Part shown: piece after piece, positions 18,317 to 29,658 of the stretch
Position numbering within the stretch: the first letter of the stretch is position 1
How the letters are laid out: each line of letters begins with the position of its first letter
Assembly: GCA_026419775.2 (NCBI GenBank)
Contig: JAOPGA020000739.1
Span: 1 to 64,000, forward strand
Reading direction: 5' to 3'
Source: Acrasis kona
Taxonomy: Eukaryota; Heterolobosea; Eutetramitea; Acrasida; Acrasidae
Length of the DNA: 64,000 bases
Notes under the pieces: generated by a model
What the model was told of the DNA's origin: nothing
Databases searched by the model: none
Seen by the model: only the letters and a program-made list of their open reading frames with translations
Program-made: the position numbers and the translations under genes

Positions 18317-18752
18317 ACATTTTGTTACTTATCACTCGTGCTCATTTAAGACAATTTTATTTAAAGTGTATAATCCTCTTAGATGAACGAATGTCATCTG
18401 TTGATCTGTTAACTTAATGGCAGCATCTCATGCTAAGAGTACGTACTTTAGTGTATTCCTCTTAGGTTCACAAACGCCGCATTGAAATGTGGTGATTTAA
18501 TAACAACAAACCATATTTAAGTCTTAAAATCCTTGTCCCTCCGTGATGTCTACATCCTTAACTTTTCTGCCAACAGTGTAATTCTTATATTTCATCGCTC
18601 TTGAAGACTCAGTCTATTAATGCTGGTGCAATTTCAATGAAATCCAACTCCCTGTGTACATTGCAATGTAAAAAGAACAGTCAAATATCGAACTGTTCGC
18701 ATCACCATCGTATTTGTTTGTACAAGCAGAATTGTCCTTATTGCTATTTACA
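18317..18752. other. Intergenic spacer
   Basis: AT-rich between two plus-strand genes. No TATA box, RNA or repeat is convincing. Confidence 0.35.
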
Positions 18753-19739
18753 ATGGCAGCTCGGTTGAGTTCGAAAATAGAGACAATGGATTTTGCTGTC
18801 AATATTGAATCATTCATTCTATTGAGTGATCAAGTCGGGGCTGTAATATTTCCCAAGAACGTTACATCGGAGATTTGGAATTTGAATACCATGAAGTACA
18901 TGTACAGTGTTCCTAAAATCTATGGTCAATTCTCACCACCCAATGACCACATCATTGTTTGTCAAGAAAATTATAACGTGATGTTTTTTAATTGGAAGAC
19001 ATCAGAAGTAATTCAAAACACCAACATTGATGTCGACGGTGGTGTCAGGACGATCGGACATGATTACTTCGCCATTAATTGTATGCAATTAACAAATATT
19101 GGATATCTCGATTGGAGGATAGATATCTACAAATTGGACACATTACAAAACATTGTTAACATCTGGGAGGAAACTTCCATGATATGCGGCCTTCCCATCA
19201 ACAACCGTGTTGTGTTCTGTGAAAATTACCAATCAGAACCAGTCTATTTCGACCTTTCGTCAGCAAACACGAGGCACAAACTCAAATGCATGAATGAACA
19301 AAACATAATAAATGGCATGAAAGCAGTTAGAGATGAACTTGTTTTATTTACTTTTTATAATAGTAAAATGTACATTGTTGATGTTTTCAGAGATGTAGTC
19401 GTCAAGAATATATCCAATTATTCTCAGGGTAGATATCTAAGATATGCCCACTGCGTGAATGCGAATGTTCTTCTACTTGTGTTTGAGGACAGAAAATCAA
19501 AATTAATTTGTGGGGAATTGTGGTGTTTACGTACCGACATGATTCTGAGTGCTTTGTTCGCCAGCACTGAAAATGTATCTTTTTCTTCAAGGGGCAATCA
19601 ATGTGCGGTTATTAGTGAGCGTAATGTAGATATTTATAAAATTGATGTAGTCATTAAAAGTGAAAAGATGAATTTATTTGTTGAATGTTTGCATAGATCA
19701 CTAAAGTCTTGCCATTTTGTGGATGTCTATATTTCGTAA
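18753..19739 (+). CDS. Putative beta-propeller-like protein
   Basis: Single exon. The frame is open from 18714, but the ATG at 18753 (MAARLSSKIETMDF) has a better context, giving 328 residues. The sequence is made of short alternating hydrophobic strands with W-N/W-K turns (EIWNLNTMKYMYSV, MFFNWKTSEVIQN, YLDWRIDIYKLDT, GELWCLRTDMIL). This is the spacing of degenerate WD40-type blades, perhaps six or seven. No catalytic motif, membrane segment or other domain is visible. Propellers are usually binding scaffolds, so a partner protein is expected but cannot be named. Confidence 0.6.
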   Translation: MAARLSSKIETMDFAVNIESFILLSDQVGAVIFPKNVTSEIWNLNTMKYMYSVPKIYGQFSPPNDHIIVCQENYNVMFFNWKTSEVIQNTNIDVDGGVRTIGHDYFAINCMQLTNIGYLDWRIDIYKLDTLQNIVNIWEETSMICGLPINNRVVFCENYQSEPVYFDLSSANTRHKLKCMNEQNIINGMKAVRDELVLFTFYNSKMYIVDVFRDVVVKNISNYSQGRYLRYAHCVNANVLLLVFEDRKSKLICGELWCLRTDMILSALFASTENVSFSSRGNQCAVISERNVDIYKIDVVIKSEKMNLFVECLHRSLKSCHFVDVYIS

Positions 19740-20121
19740 GATGACACTTGTTTTGTCGACATTTTAAGGTCGCAAAGAATTGTATAATTGTATAATTTTT
19801 ATAAAGTTTGTTTTTTCAATTTTCAATAATTAATTTTTACGACAAGTATCATAGCAACTCTAAATAGAGAGCTTCTGTTGATGGTAAATGTTGTTGTCAT
19901 TTTGCTTCGTCTGATGCACGCTGTTTGTGACTGTTGTTTGTCATGGCGGATTAGGTTTGATTCATATATAGAACTTTGTAGGAGCAGTTATTGGTAATAA
20001 TGTATTTGCTGTCAACATTATGTTCTATTTGATGTGAAAGTGATAGAAAAAGGGTAATTACAAAATAAAAGGAAGTTATACTTCATTGAAAATACATTAA
20101 TTATAAACAGGATTCAGTAAC
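19740..20121. other. Intergenic spacer between convergent genes
   Basis: AT-rich 3' flanks of two convergent genes. No other feature seen. Confidence 0.4.
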
Positions 20122-21107
20122 TTAATAAGAAAATGTTTGACCAACAAGCTTCTCAGAAAGAGCCCAAAGTTTTCTTCCATTCTCAGGATCTCTTGAGTTT
20201 TCGGTACCTGTTTGTGTAATGTTGCAATCTTCCAAGTATGCACCTCCCTTTCCAGTCAACTCAGAAGAGGTCGCCGCAAAAACAGATGTTGCTGCACCAG
20301 CGGGAATTGTCTTCCAAATGTCTGGTTTAGGATTTCCGTCCTTATCTAACCAACCGTGAGCAATCATCTCATCCAAGGTCAACTCTTTTTGTAGTGGTGT
20401 TCTTATTCCACCTTTAATTTGGTTAGAGGTTATTATAAAGAAAAAGTAAAATACAAACCTGGATGTAGTGAGAAGGATTCAACATTATGCTTCTTGAGCC
20501 TCTCGTTAAGTTCGTTGGAGAAAAGTATGTTGGCAGTCTTAGAATGTGCGTACGCAGCCCATTTGGAGTAATTATGTTCCAAGTTGTAGTCTTCAAAGTA
20601 AAAGCCTTTTCCGTCGTTGAATGCATGAGCGAGGGAGCTTACTGTGACAACTCTTGCTGGTGCGCTCTTGATTAACACATCCGCTAGAAGGTTGGTAAGT
20701 AGGAAGTGACCAAGGTGATTTGTTCCGAACTGCAACTCAAAGCCGTCCTCAGTTGTCTTCCTCTCTGGTAAGGCCATAATACCTGCATTATTGATGAGGT
20801 AGTTCAAAGGTAAATTTAAAGCCTTAAAGTCAGCAGCGAACTTGCGAATAGACTTGAGCGAAGCCAAATCGACCTCCATAACTTTTAGGTTGGCACTTGG
20901 ATTTTGTGACAAAATTGTTTGGGCAGTTTTTTCTCCAGATGCAACGTTTCTAACTGCGATAACCACTAATGCACCCCTCAGAGCAAAGACTCTTGCTGTT
21001 TCCTCTCCTAATCCAGATGATGCTCCAGTGACTATGACTACTTTTCTATCAAGGTTGATGCCTTCTGAAACTTCTTCTGCTGTTGAATCTTTACCGTACT
21101 TGCTCAT
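20122..21107 (-). CDS. Short-chain dehydrogenase/reductase, retinol dehydrogenase-like
   Basis: Two exons (21107-20459 and 20411-20122) with a 47-nt intron give 312 residues. The Rossmann motif TGASSGLGEETARVF is at residues 27-41, the NNAGIMA motif is near residue 110, the catalytic serine lies in TVSSLAHAF, and the YAHSKTAN motif supplies the Tyr and Lys of the active site. GTNHLGHFLLTNLL is the usual signature of the RDH11-14/WWOX-like SDR group, which reduces retinal or other lipid carbonyls with NADP(H). No signal peptide or membrane anchor is evident, so a cytosolic enzyme is likely. The substrate cannot be told from sequence. Confidence 0.92.
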
Positions 21108-21414
21108 TTTTTAATGTTTTAGTCTGACCATTCGTGACGTTTCAATAAATAGTTGACGCGGACTTGCGATCTTGTCTTCGGATTGTAAAGCTAATTGTAA
21201 AAAAAGTATGTCCGAAGAAACGCAACCCAATATCGACCAATTAATCTTCATTCAGTGCTCTCATTTCCTCTGACCTTATTTAGTTGTCTCTTATACACAC
21301 TTGCGAAGTATAGGACACACAATCATTTCTTGTTCATTGTATCAAAATATCAGCGTCAGTCGTTAGGAAAGAAGATAAAAAACAATTTTCAATATAAATT
21401 TTATGGATCATTAA
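21108..21414. other. Intergenic spacer
   Basis: 3' flank of the MFS gene and 5' flank of the SDR gene, both on the minus strand. No distinct feature. Confidence 0.4.
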
Positions 21415-22968
21415 TTATTCTTGAATTGAAGCCGTTGCCGCATCATCACCATCTGAAACTTGTATTCTCTTAACAGCTTTTGGTTTTTTAAATCCATATA
21501 ACAGTACCAAATATAAAAGAGACGCAATCAAAGACGTAGCAAACAGTACATACAAGAAAGCAATTGGACCACCAAACAAAGTTGCCTTTGTCATCAAAAG
21601 AGGAACTACAAATGCACCAAATCCAGCAAAGATCACCATAGTGGCGGTCATCCAACCAGTCACCTCAATACCCATATGAGATGCAGGAAGTGATATAGTG
21701 GTTGGATATTGAGAGGCCAGACTGATTCCAAATGCTGCTGTAAATACCCACAGCGCAATCATATTGGAGTTGAAGATCAAAATTGCCGTGACAGAAATCA
21801 TACCACCCAAAATATCAATCAGTATCATGTTCTTTGGAGAAAGCACATTACTTAAAGGCACTGCCAACAGCCTTCCTATAGTAAATGACCCCCAGAACAC
21901 TGATGTTAACAATTGACCCTCACCTTGCGTTGCCATACCCATCCATTCTACAACATAACTATAAATAACGGCTCCATAGCCAATCTCCGCACCAACATAA
22001 TTAAATAGTGCCAAACCTATCAAAACTGAAACAACAATCCTTCTTTTACTTGCTCTATCTTTTTCAGACTCAAGCATAGAAAGATTCAGTTGTTCTTGAT
22101 GTGTGGGCTCATCACTCGTTGTTTGTTCTAATTGAACAGTGCTCTCGTTTATTTTTATTGGTCGTAGCATGAGGAATACAAGAGGAATAACAGTTAAACA
22201 AAACAATCCGGAAAATACATAAGCCGCTGCTACATGATCACGTTTGTTGTACACAACTTTAGGAGTAGTTTGAACAATTTCTCCTGGACCCTTTATGTTG
22301 GTTACAACAGCATCTGCAATATAGACAATTAAAGGAGCGACAACGCCACCGACACCAAATGCAAAATGTAATAGCTGAATGGGAGTGTTTACGCGTTCTT
22401 TCCATATCCACACCATTAGTACACTAACACATAAGCCACTAAGACTTGTGCCAATTTCTGCGATTGCATTGATGAAAATGATCAACCATAAACTTCTCAC
22501 AAATGGTATGGCGCACATCGTACCGCATATTATAAACGGTGATGTGACCAGAAGAGTTTTATATGCAGTCATTCTTTTTGATTCAGAGCTTTTTTTAAAG
22601 TAATCTAAGGCAAGGCCAGTTAAAATGTTACATAATATACTGGTGATGGCTTTTCCTGTTAGAACCCATCCCATTTGATCATGTGGTTCTCCTACATTTA
22701 GTGCGAGCTGCGGTAGTGTCGGCCCAAGAATTGTTATAGAAATACCAGTAAGCATAAAAACCCAACAAAATAGTAGGGTGGACATCATGTTGTCTTTAAA
22801 ATCGGGAAGTTTGTGAAGCGGCATATCCTCGGTCTTTTTTAAAATCTGAACTTGATCGGATTCAGGTATTTGGTGTTCTTCATTTGCGTCGATATCAATA
22901 TCAGCCGTAACATCTCCAATGTCCGACAATTCGACTTCCTTGTTCATTATGATAAATGGTCTAGTCAA
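21415..22968 (-). CDS. Major facilitator superfamily transporter, MFSD4/FHS-like
   Basis: Single exon, 517 residues. A 60-residue acidic cytosolic N-terminus precedes twelve hydrophobic segments, split by a central loop near residues 270-310 (LEQTTSDEPTHQEQLNLS). Motifs such as GPTLPQLALNVGEPHDQMGW, WVLTGKAITSILCNILTGLALD and FGVGGVVAPLIV follow the FHS branch that includes MFSD4 and the sodium-dependent glucose transporter NAGLT1. A plasma or vacuolar membrane sugar or small-solute carrier is likely, but the substrate is unknown. The length is normal for MFS and no frame problem is seen. An in-frame ATG eight codons downstream is an alternative start. Confidence 0.85.
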   Translation of the reverse strand: MTRPFIIMNKEVELSDIGDVTADIDIDANEEHQIPESDQVQILKKTEDMPLHKLPDFKDNMMSTLLFCWVFMLTGISITILGPTLPQLALNVGEPHDQMGWVLTGKAITSILCNILTGLALDYFKKSSESKRMTAYKTLLVTSPFIICGTMCAIPFVRSLWLIIFINAIAEIGTSLSGLCVSVLMVWIWKERVNTPIQLLHFAFGVGGVVAPLIVYIADAVVTNIKGPGEIVQTTPKVVYNKRDHVAAAYVFSGLFCLTVIPLVFLMLRPIKINESTVQLEQTTSDEPTHQEQLNLSMLESEKDRASKRRIVVSVLIGLALFNYVGAEIGYGAVIYSYVVEWMGMATQGEGQLLTSVFWGSFTIGRLLAVPLSNVLSPKNMILIDILGGMISVTAILIFNSNMIALWVFTAAFGISLASQYPTTISLPASHMGIEVTGWMTATMVIFAGFGAFVVPLLMTKATLFGGPIAFLYVLFATSLIASLLYLVLLYGFKKPKAVKRIQVSDGDDAATASIQE

Positions 22969-23474
22969 CTAAAAAAACACGAATCAATAGAAATAATAAA
23001 CTTGTAGTATTTGAGATAACCCAAGTTGCAAGGCTCGTATCATGTAGCCCAAATAATCGTAATCAAAGCGTATGAGTTTGTTCCCACCGGTTTTGTACAA
23101 AACCAGACAATGTTCTTCGCCAAGTTTAGTTTTCTTTTCGCTTTTTTATGCTGGTTGTCCTTCCATACTATTGAGGTGACCACTTGCAGAATATGAGTCC
23201 AATACGGTACATATCTCCTATATGAAGAGACCAATGGTCGGCTATACATATCAAATACTTCATCAAAAAGTTACTAATTGTCTTTCACTCCATAAAGAAT
23301 ATTAAAATCAGAAGAGGGGAAGTAGATGCACTGCACGAGGCACTAAAACTTAAAAGGTAACAATAATTTTGCTTTGTAGAGCGTAGAATCTTTAAAATTT
23401 CTATATATTATGATGTTGTACATAGAAGGAAATTTTGTTATTAATAACAATTTAAAATTAGCATTATTCGGTGG
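22969..23474. other. Divergent promoter region
   Basis: This separates the MFS gene (minus) from the GATase1 gene (plus). AT-rich, with no gene. Minus-strand frames here have no protein-like character. Confidence 0.35.
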
Positions 23475-23483
23475 TATAAATAG
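23475..23483 (+). promoter_or_regulatory. TATA box of the GATase1 gene
   Basis: TATAAATAG lies 21 bp before the first ATG (23496) and 48 bp before the second (23523). With a usual 25-30 bp distance from TATA to transcription start, the transcript would begin after the first ATG, which favours the second as start. Confidence 0.5.
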
Positions 23484-23522
23484 CCAATAGACATAATGAG
23501 CTGTCATCAAATAGAAAAAAAC

Positions 23523-24332
23523 ATGCCAATCAATAACTACGCAAGCCTCAGACAAAACGTTAACTTCTGTGTCATAGACCCTTCTAACAGAACATACTAT
23601 ACAGGAGGAGAGATGCTTGAACAAATGTACAAGAGTTGCTCAAACGACATGATGAACATAACCTGCGATATATTTGCTATTGCATACCATCACTTCCCAG
23701 GAATGAAGACACCGGTTACCCTTAAACAAGTAGACCAATATATCAAGGACACAAACCCACCAAACTACAGGGTTACACCTTTTGTAGATAAAGCGCACCT
23801 TCCAAGCGCAATACAAATCGCCACTTTTATAAGATCCCAATACCACGCTATGGTGATTGGTGGTAGTGATGATAGCGCCACTGATGATTCAATGCCATAC
23901 ATCTCCTTATTTAATGAAGTGCTACAAATACTTATAAGAGAAGATTTTCCAATCATGGGATATTGTTGGGGAGGACAGATTTTGGCTCGTGCATCGCACA
24001 GCAAAACAAATGTTACCCGCTTAGAAGATATTACCGGAAAGAAAGGAGGTGAATACGGATTCATATCATATCAAATGACAGCAGAAGCTCGTAACTGCAA
24101 AATTTTTGAAAATGTACCAGAGACTTTCGTCTCGTCGGCCCTCCATAATGACTGCTTCATGGTAGATGAAAGAGAATTGCTCTTGACTAGTATATACTGC
24201 CCACATTCAGGATTCAAAGTCCACAATAAGAGAGTTTTTGGGTTCCAGTTCCATCTGGACTTTACAAGGGAGGAGTCGGAGAAATTCTTTACCATGCAAT
24301 CAAAGACATGTGCGGAGACAAAGATAATTTAG
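23523..24332 (+). CDS. Class I glutamine amidotransferase-like protein
   Basis: Single exon, 269 residues from the ATG at 23523 (278 if 23496 is used; the TATA position favours 23523). It has the GATase1 fold with the nucleophile elbow FPIMGYCWGGQILARA (Cys near residue 149) and the catalytic histidine-glutamate pair in GFQFHLDFTREESEKF near the C-terminus. The HAMVIGGSDDS segment forms the oxyanion strand. Stand-alone members of this type include gamma-glutamyl peptidases and GMP-synthase-like amidotransferases that hydrolyse gamma-glutamyl amides. No synthase domain is fused, so the acceptor is unknown. The triad is complete and the protein is likely active. Confidence 0.82.
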   Translation: MPINNYASLRQNVNFCVIDPSNRTYYTGGEMLEQMYKSCSNDMMNITCDIFAIAYHHFPGMKTPVTLKQVDQYIKDTNPPNYRVTPFVDKAHLPSAIQIATFIRSQYHAMVIGGSDDSATDDSMPYISLFNEVLQILIREDFPIMGYCWGGQILARASHSKTNVTRLEDITGKKGGEYGFISYQMTAEARNCKIFENVPETFVSSALHNDCFMVDERELLLTSIYCPHSGFKVHNKRVFGFQFHLDFTREESEKFFTMQSKTCAETKII

Positions 24333-24676
24333 AGATAAGACGGAACCAGACCTACACCATTCGAGAACCATAATACGCAATTTTGTCAAACATTATGTGT
24401 TCGCCAATTTATACTTGTAACATCAATAAATCTGTAATATTATATACCTACCCACATTCAACAATATGTTTAGCCGAAAATATTAGTAAACACATGTTTA
24501 GAATAGAAAAATAAACAAAACACTCATAGGAGTTTCCATTCACAAGCTTAATACTTCATTTGAAGTATCCATTAATAATGTTGAGCTCTGAAATGTGTAG
24601 AACATTAGCCATGCAAACTTTAATAAACATTACCAAAACAAAAAAGACAATACTATGAAAATATATTAATGTACAA
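24333..24676. other. Intergenic spacer between convergent genes
   Basis: AT-rich, no feature seen. Confidence 0.4.
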
Positions 24677-24943
24677 TCACTGTTTTCCGAAAGGGTCGTC
24701 CTCCCATCCATTGCTCCTTCTTAACATTTTTTTACCAATAGGTCTGGAGACATCGCGCTTTTGTCTGCCATTCTCGTGTGCTTCTGCTCGCATTTTGTCC
24801 ATTGTCCGTTTAGTTCCTTTATTAAGGTCATTATTTGAATCACTATTTATAACGTTAGTATTTGTGACTGTATTTGTATTTGTGTTCAAATCAGAATTAT
24901 TTGTGTCTGGTTCTGCAACCACATTTTGTTCTTCGTTCTGCAT
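24677..24943 (-). CDS. Small basic-tailed protein of unknown function
   Basis: The 88-residue reading starts at MQNEEQNVV. The frame is open 15 codons further upstream, with an alternative ATG. The N-terminal half is Asn/Thr-rich low complexity. The C-terminal 40 residues (RTMDKMRAEAHENGRQKR, then SRPIGKKMLRRSNGWEDD, then PFGKQ) have a definite, conserved-looking pattern ending in an acidic-aromatic motif. This might be a short protein-interaction tail. No family is recognised. Gene status is supported by composition and by its fit between neighbours. Confidence 0.45.
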   Translation of the reverse strand: MQNEEQNVVAEPDTNNSDLNTNTNTVTNTNVINSDSNNDLNKGTKRTMDKMRAEAHENGRQKRDVSRPIGKKMLRRSNGWEDDPFGKQ

Positions 24944-25246
24944 GGATTTATGGTTGACGCAGTTACAAATCATCAAACAAACCAGCAAACTTTATTCAAC
25001 GTCATAGGCTAAAAGCGTTTAGCCTGATTCTTAAGATTCAAATCTAACTGAGGTTTATTTTTAATAATTAAGCACTCAAAGATCAATGAGTGGTGGTTAG
25101 TAGTTGTAATTACCACAATTTCATCGAGTGTTATTTTTGTAATCACCAGAACAGAAAACGCTCTCAAAGTAGTTGAAGATGAAAATATGGACTTAATACA
25201 CATGACTATAAGATGATTTTGTATTTGCTAGAAAGTATCTGATAAT

Positions 25247-25555
25247 TTATGTTTTATCTAACTCGGTCTGCGTTTTCGCCTTGGTAATTTGTAGTGCGTG
25301 AAGCCCTTGTGAAAATTCGTCGCTCAAAATTGAGTTAACTGCTCTATGTCTCTGCAATAAACTTTTTCCTTCGAACTGATCGCTCACAATCTCTAGTCTA
25401 AAATGGGTTTCAACAGCACCAGTCCCTCTCATGGCAGAATGATGCGCATGAAGATGGCTATCATCATATAAATTTAATACTGTAGGTTGAAGTGCGTCTG
25501 TGAGTTTCTTTTGAATTGCAATATACCTTGCCCCATTCATCATGACACGTTTCAT
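25247..25555 (-). CDS. BolA-family protein
   Basis: Single exon, up to 102 residues; ATGs at 25555 and 25543 are both usable. The BolA core is complete: LNLYDDSHLHAHHSAM at about residues 27-42, then VETHFRLEIVSDQFEGKSLL, QRHRAVNSIL and FSQGLHALQITKAKT. The histidines in the first motif are the usual iron-sulfur ligands shared with monothiol glutaredoxins. Eukaryotic BolA proteins assist mitochondrial or cytosolic Fe-S cluster handling. There is no strong mitochondrial presequence in this reading, though the short basic N-terminus could serve. It is divergent from the GBF1 gene, with only 37 bp between the two start codons. Confidence 0.92.
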   Translation of the reverse strand: MKRVMMNGARYIAIQKKLTDALQPTVLNLYDDSHLHAHHSAMRGTGAVETHFRLEIVSDQFEGKSLLQRHRAVNSILSDEFSQGLHALQITKAKTQTELDKT

Positions 25556-25592
25556 AGAATTCGAGTCAACCCAACAAACTATTCATCACGTG

Positions 25593-28500
25593 ATGAGCCA
25601 AGAGAAGGGAATATCCTCGCGTCGACTGATATTATCAGAGGTGGACTCTCTTGTAATCGGTCTACGCACTAATTCAAGGTTTTCAAATCGTGCTCGTTTT
25701 GTAAGATTCGCCTTCGAAGTATGATTAATTATACAAGCAATATGAAATACCTCGCACCAATGAGAACCCTTTAATGATAGAGCTTAAGGAATTAAGAGAT
25801 AAATTATCGACACAATCTGGGTGGGAGGGATTGAACCTAATGGATGTACTGACACCATTTTTCTCCATTATAAAATCTGAAGACACCACTGGTCCAATAA
25901 CTGCAGTAGCTCTGCAAAGCATACAGAAATTTCTTGATCATCCAGTCATAAGTAAGTATAATATGAGTCAATTTTAATTGTATAAATAGCTAGTAAAACA
26001 CAAGGGGCAAAGTTAGCGCTGAGCGAAATCATTCATGCGGTGCAACACTGTCAGTTCGAAGTAACGGATGCCCAAACGGATGAGGCTGTCCTAATTAAAA
26101 TACTCCAATTATTCACGACCTGCGTGCGCTCCGACTGCGGCCTTTTATTAGATCAAAAAGATTTGGTTGAAGTAATCAAGTCTTGCTTTAGAATAGGTAG
26201 AGAGACACGTCCAACAGAGATCCTGCGTCGCTCCGCTGAGGATGCATTAATGGTCATTACTCAGGCAGTGTTTAAAAGAGTTAGAGACGACCCCCAGAGC
26301 GTCGACATGCACATGGTATTTGAGTTCATATGCGACCTGTGCGACCCAGAAAAACAAGGAAAGAGTGCCTCATGTAGATTGTTAGGATTATCTTTAGCGA
26401 GCAACATGTTAGAAATCATGGGAACTCAATTATCTCTGCACGAATCATTATTACACATGGCACAGGACTCGCTTGCGAGAGCATTATTAAGGGTAAGGTT
26501 ACTTCAAAACACATTTTTCACTCCATCAATAGAACTCTGTAACCAGCAACATTGTTGTATTGTCCCAAACACTTCGAGGCATGACCAACCTCATTGCTTG
26601 TGCAACGCCTCATTTACACGAACAAATAGAACAGTTCATAGTATGCACTCACCTGCGTATTGCTGACAGCAAGCACTCTTCGTTCGAACATCAAGAGTTG
26701 GTGTTGGAGAGTCTCATCGAATTGTGTCGCGATCAGTCCCTATTAACATTCCTATATAAACATTACGATTGTAACCCACACAGCAGCAACTTGTTTGAAA
26801 ACATTTGTAAATTCTTCAGCAAGAACCTAAAGGAGAGCGAAACGTTACATACCATACATGTATTGAGCCTACAAGGACTTTTATCCATAGTCAAGTGCGT
26901 GTCGGAGCGTTGCCAACAAGAGAGCGTTCCCAGCCCACCTCCATCGCCATCACCGTCCCCATCGCCAACATCTCCCCAATTGGATCACATCAGAAGCATC
27001 AAGGAACAAAAAAGAAAGATGATGGACGTCGTGGAAAATTTCAACATTGGATACAAGAAGGGCATCAACACCATGATGCAGCTCGGATTCTTGCAGGAAA
27101 CGGACACTTTGGAACAACGAGCCTCATGCATCGCCAAGTTCATGCACGATCACGCAGCATGGTTGAGCAAGAGGGAGATGGGAATCGTGATCAGAAGCGA
27201 CGGTCCGTTGAACAGATTAACGTTGAAGGAATACATGGATCGCATCGATCTCACCAATCTCACCATCGACGACGCAGTCAGGTACGTCGTACAAAAATTC
27301 GAACTGAACGGAGAGAGTCAACAAGTAGAACGACAATTGGTACAATTCGGAGCCACCTATCACCACTACAATCCGAATCACAAGTACATTGAGAGCGCAG
27401 AAACCGCTTACATTTTCATCGTGGCCATCACGGTGCTCAACACTGATTTGCACAATTTGATGAGCAGAGAAAAGATGAGCTTGGACAAGTGGTTACAATT
27501 GTGTAACGACATGATGCCGCACATGAAGGACAAACAAGAATTGGAGCGCATCTATAACAACATTATGAGAAATCAATTACAGAGCAACACCAACAATATG
27601 GAATCGTACAAGAGCGATGCCATGTGGGACGATTTGCTGACCAAATCTCGTCAGTACCCAATCGCACATGCTCAACAACAAGAATTATTGAATCAGGTCA
27701 ACGTGGACGTCGACATGTTCCAGACCATGTGGGGACACACCATCATGGCCACCAGCATCGTGTTGGAGAATACCGAGGATGTGGACGTGTTGGAAATGAG
27801 CGTCAAAGGATTCCTAGACAGCGCAGGCATCGCTGCACATTACAAGTTATCGAACGTGTTCGATAATTTGGTCATCACCTTGTGCAAATTCACTCGCATA
27901 TTGAGCGTCGATCACGCCATTAGTGCATTCGGTCACAACGACAAGACGCAAATGGCCTGCAGGACCGTATTCGCCATCACGCGTAACTATGGAGATAACT
28001 TACGAGAGGGATGGCAGAACATTTTGGATTTGATTCTCAACATGTACCAATTAGATTTGTTACCGTCACAAATCACCGATAGAAACAATGCATTTAGCAT
28101 CAAGAGCAATCAACATGGTCACAACAAACACAACAAGACCAAACTCAAAAATCAAAACAGCAACACGTATCTATTCGGTTTCTTTGGTAGCAACGACGAT
28201 AGCATACAAGAGAAACAAGGAGTAGAGAGGGCGAAGGCATGTATCGAACAATGCAGAATACCAGAGCTATTGCTCAAGGCAAAGATTTTGAATTTATCTT
28301 CTCTAGAATACTTGATGAACGCAATCACAAAGAGCACGACGTCCACTTCTCAACAACAATTGGATACTTGTCTCTTTTGTTTGGATTTACTCACGGATAT
28401 CGTGTGTTGCAACAAGGATTCGCCACACGATCGAATCGTAAAGATTCTTCGTTACGTCCACAACCACATGATGCAAATGTACTCCAACAAGGCGCAACAG

Positions 28501-29649
28501 CAATTGGTAGATAAGGTCATGTGTTGCATGTTGAACATTTGCGTGGAGTTGATGACCTGCAGAAGTGATTTGAACGATATCATGATGGAATCGCTAAAGT
28601 CGATTCTAATCGTCGATCAAATCAAATCGTTACCTTCGCTCATGAACGGATTGGAGGCGTTGGTGAATCAAGTGGGACACGAACTAAGTGCACCCATCAT
28701 GAACCAATTATTAACTTGTTTGAGCTGTGTGGAGAGCAACGATCAATCCATTGCTCTGTGTAACTCCATCGTGGAGAAGCACATGGTTCGATTGTTACCT
28801 CACTCCATGTTACAGTGCGTCAAGTGCGTGTTGCACTTGATGAGCGATAGGATTCAGGGACAGCGCTGTATGGTAGCTCTACATCAGCTCTGTGACGCTG
28901 AAGCAGCTGCACGCGATCCAGATTGGAATCGTGCGTGGATCTGTGCGTTGAGCGGATTAGCTAGATTGTGTACTAGCAGTAATAAGGACGTGAGGGGAGA
29001 GAACATTGTCACGCTGCAGAGAATTCTAATCAATCCTGATCAACCCCTTCCTTCTAGCTTGCTCATTAATTGTTTGAATCAAGTCTTGTTCGTCTTGTTG
29101 GATGATTTGTTGAATCAACATTACAAGAAACAAATCGATGAGCAACAGCAACAACCAGATGGCACTGGTAACGACTCTCATGTAGTTTATTATCAATTAA
29201 ATAACAAGAAACAAATACGCCTCGATCACTCCACGTTGGAAGAATTACGTTTTAGAGTGTGTGGGTTGTTTGTGAGAGTTTACTTACATTACGTACAAAC
29301 ACATGCGCAACCAACACCTGAATTACCGTCCCTATGGGAGAAGGTAATGGATTACATGCACAAGTACATGAGCATCAGTAACAATGAGTATCTGACCGAC
29401 GCCATGCCAGAGCACCTGAAGAATATGATATTGGTGATGAACAACTCACAAATCTTTACAAGAGATGAGTTATTGTGGAGAAAGACTCAAGACAAGTTGA
29501 ATTTGTTCGTGCCCAAATTGATTCTTGACCTGAAGAGCGTAGTGGAGCATAATCATCATGTCGATCAAGTTGCTGCAGCTGCTGCTACACAAGAGGAAGG
29601 AGAAATACCAAACACAACCAACACAACAACCACAGCAACCATACAATAA
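25593..29649 (+). CDS. GBF1/GNOM-type Sec7 Arf guanine-nucleotide exchange factor
   Basis: Four exons (25593-25700, 25738-25951, 25990-26492, 26533-29649) join in frame to give 1313 residues. Introns are 37, 38 and 40 nt. The N-terminus carries the DCB region (LILSEVDSLVIGLRTNSRF, then ENPLMIELKELRD and TTGPITAVALQSIQKFL), followed by the HUS region. The Sec7 domain spans about residues 430-625: it has IGYKKGINTMMQLGF, the LNGESQQVERQ loop with the catalytic glutamate finger, and AITVLNTDLHN. Long helical HDS repeats follow, then Gln- and Thr-rich tails. The family loads GTP on Arf1 at the Golgi to recruit COPI. The DCB match separates it from BIG-type GEFs. The gene converges on OCRL with 9 bp between stop codons. 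Confidence 0.95.
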
Positions 29650-29658
29650 AAGTATTTA

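Noticed and set aside
26895-27392. 165-codon plus-strand frame inside GBF1
   Set aside because: It is a shadow of the Sec7-coding exon in another frame, and its Arg/His-rich composition is typical of shadows.
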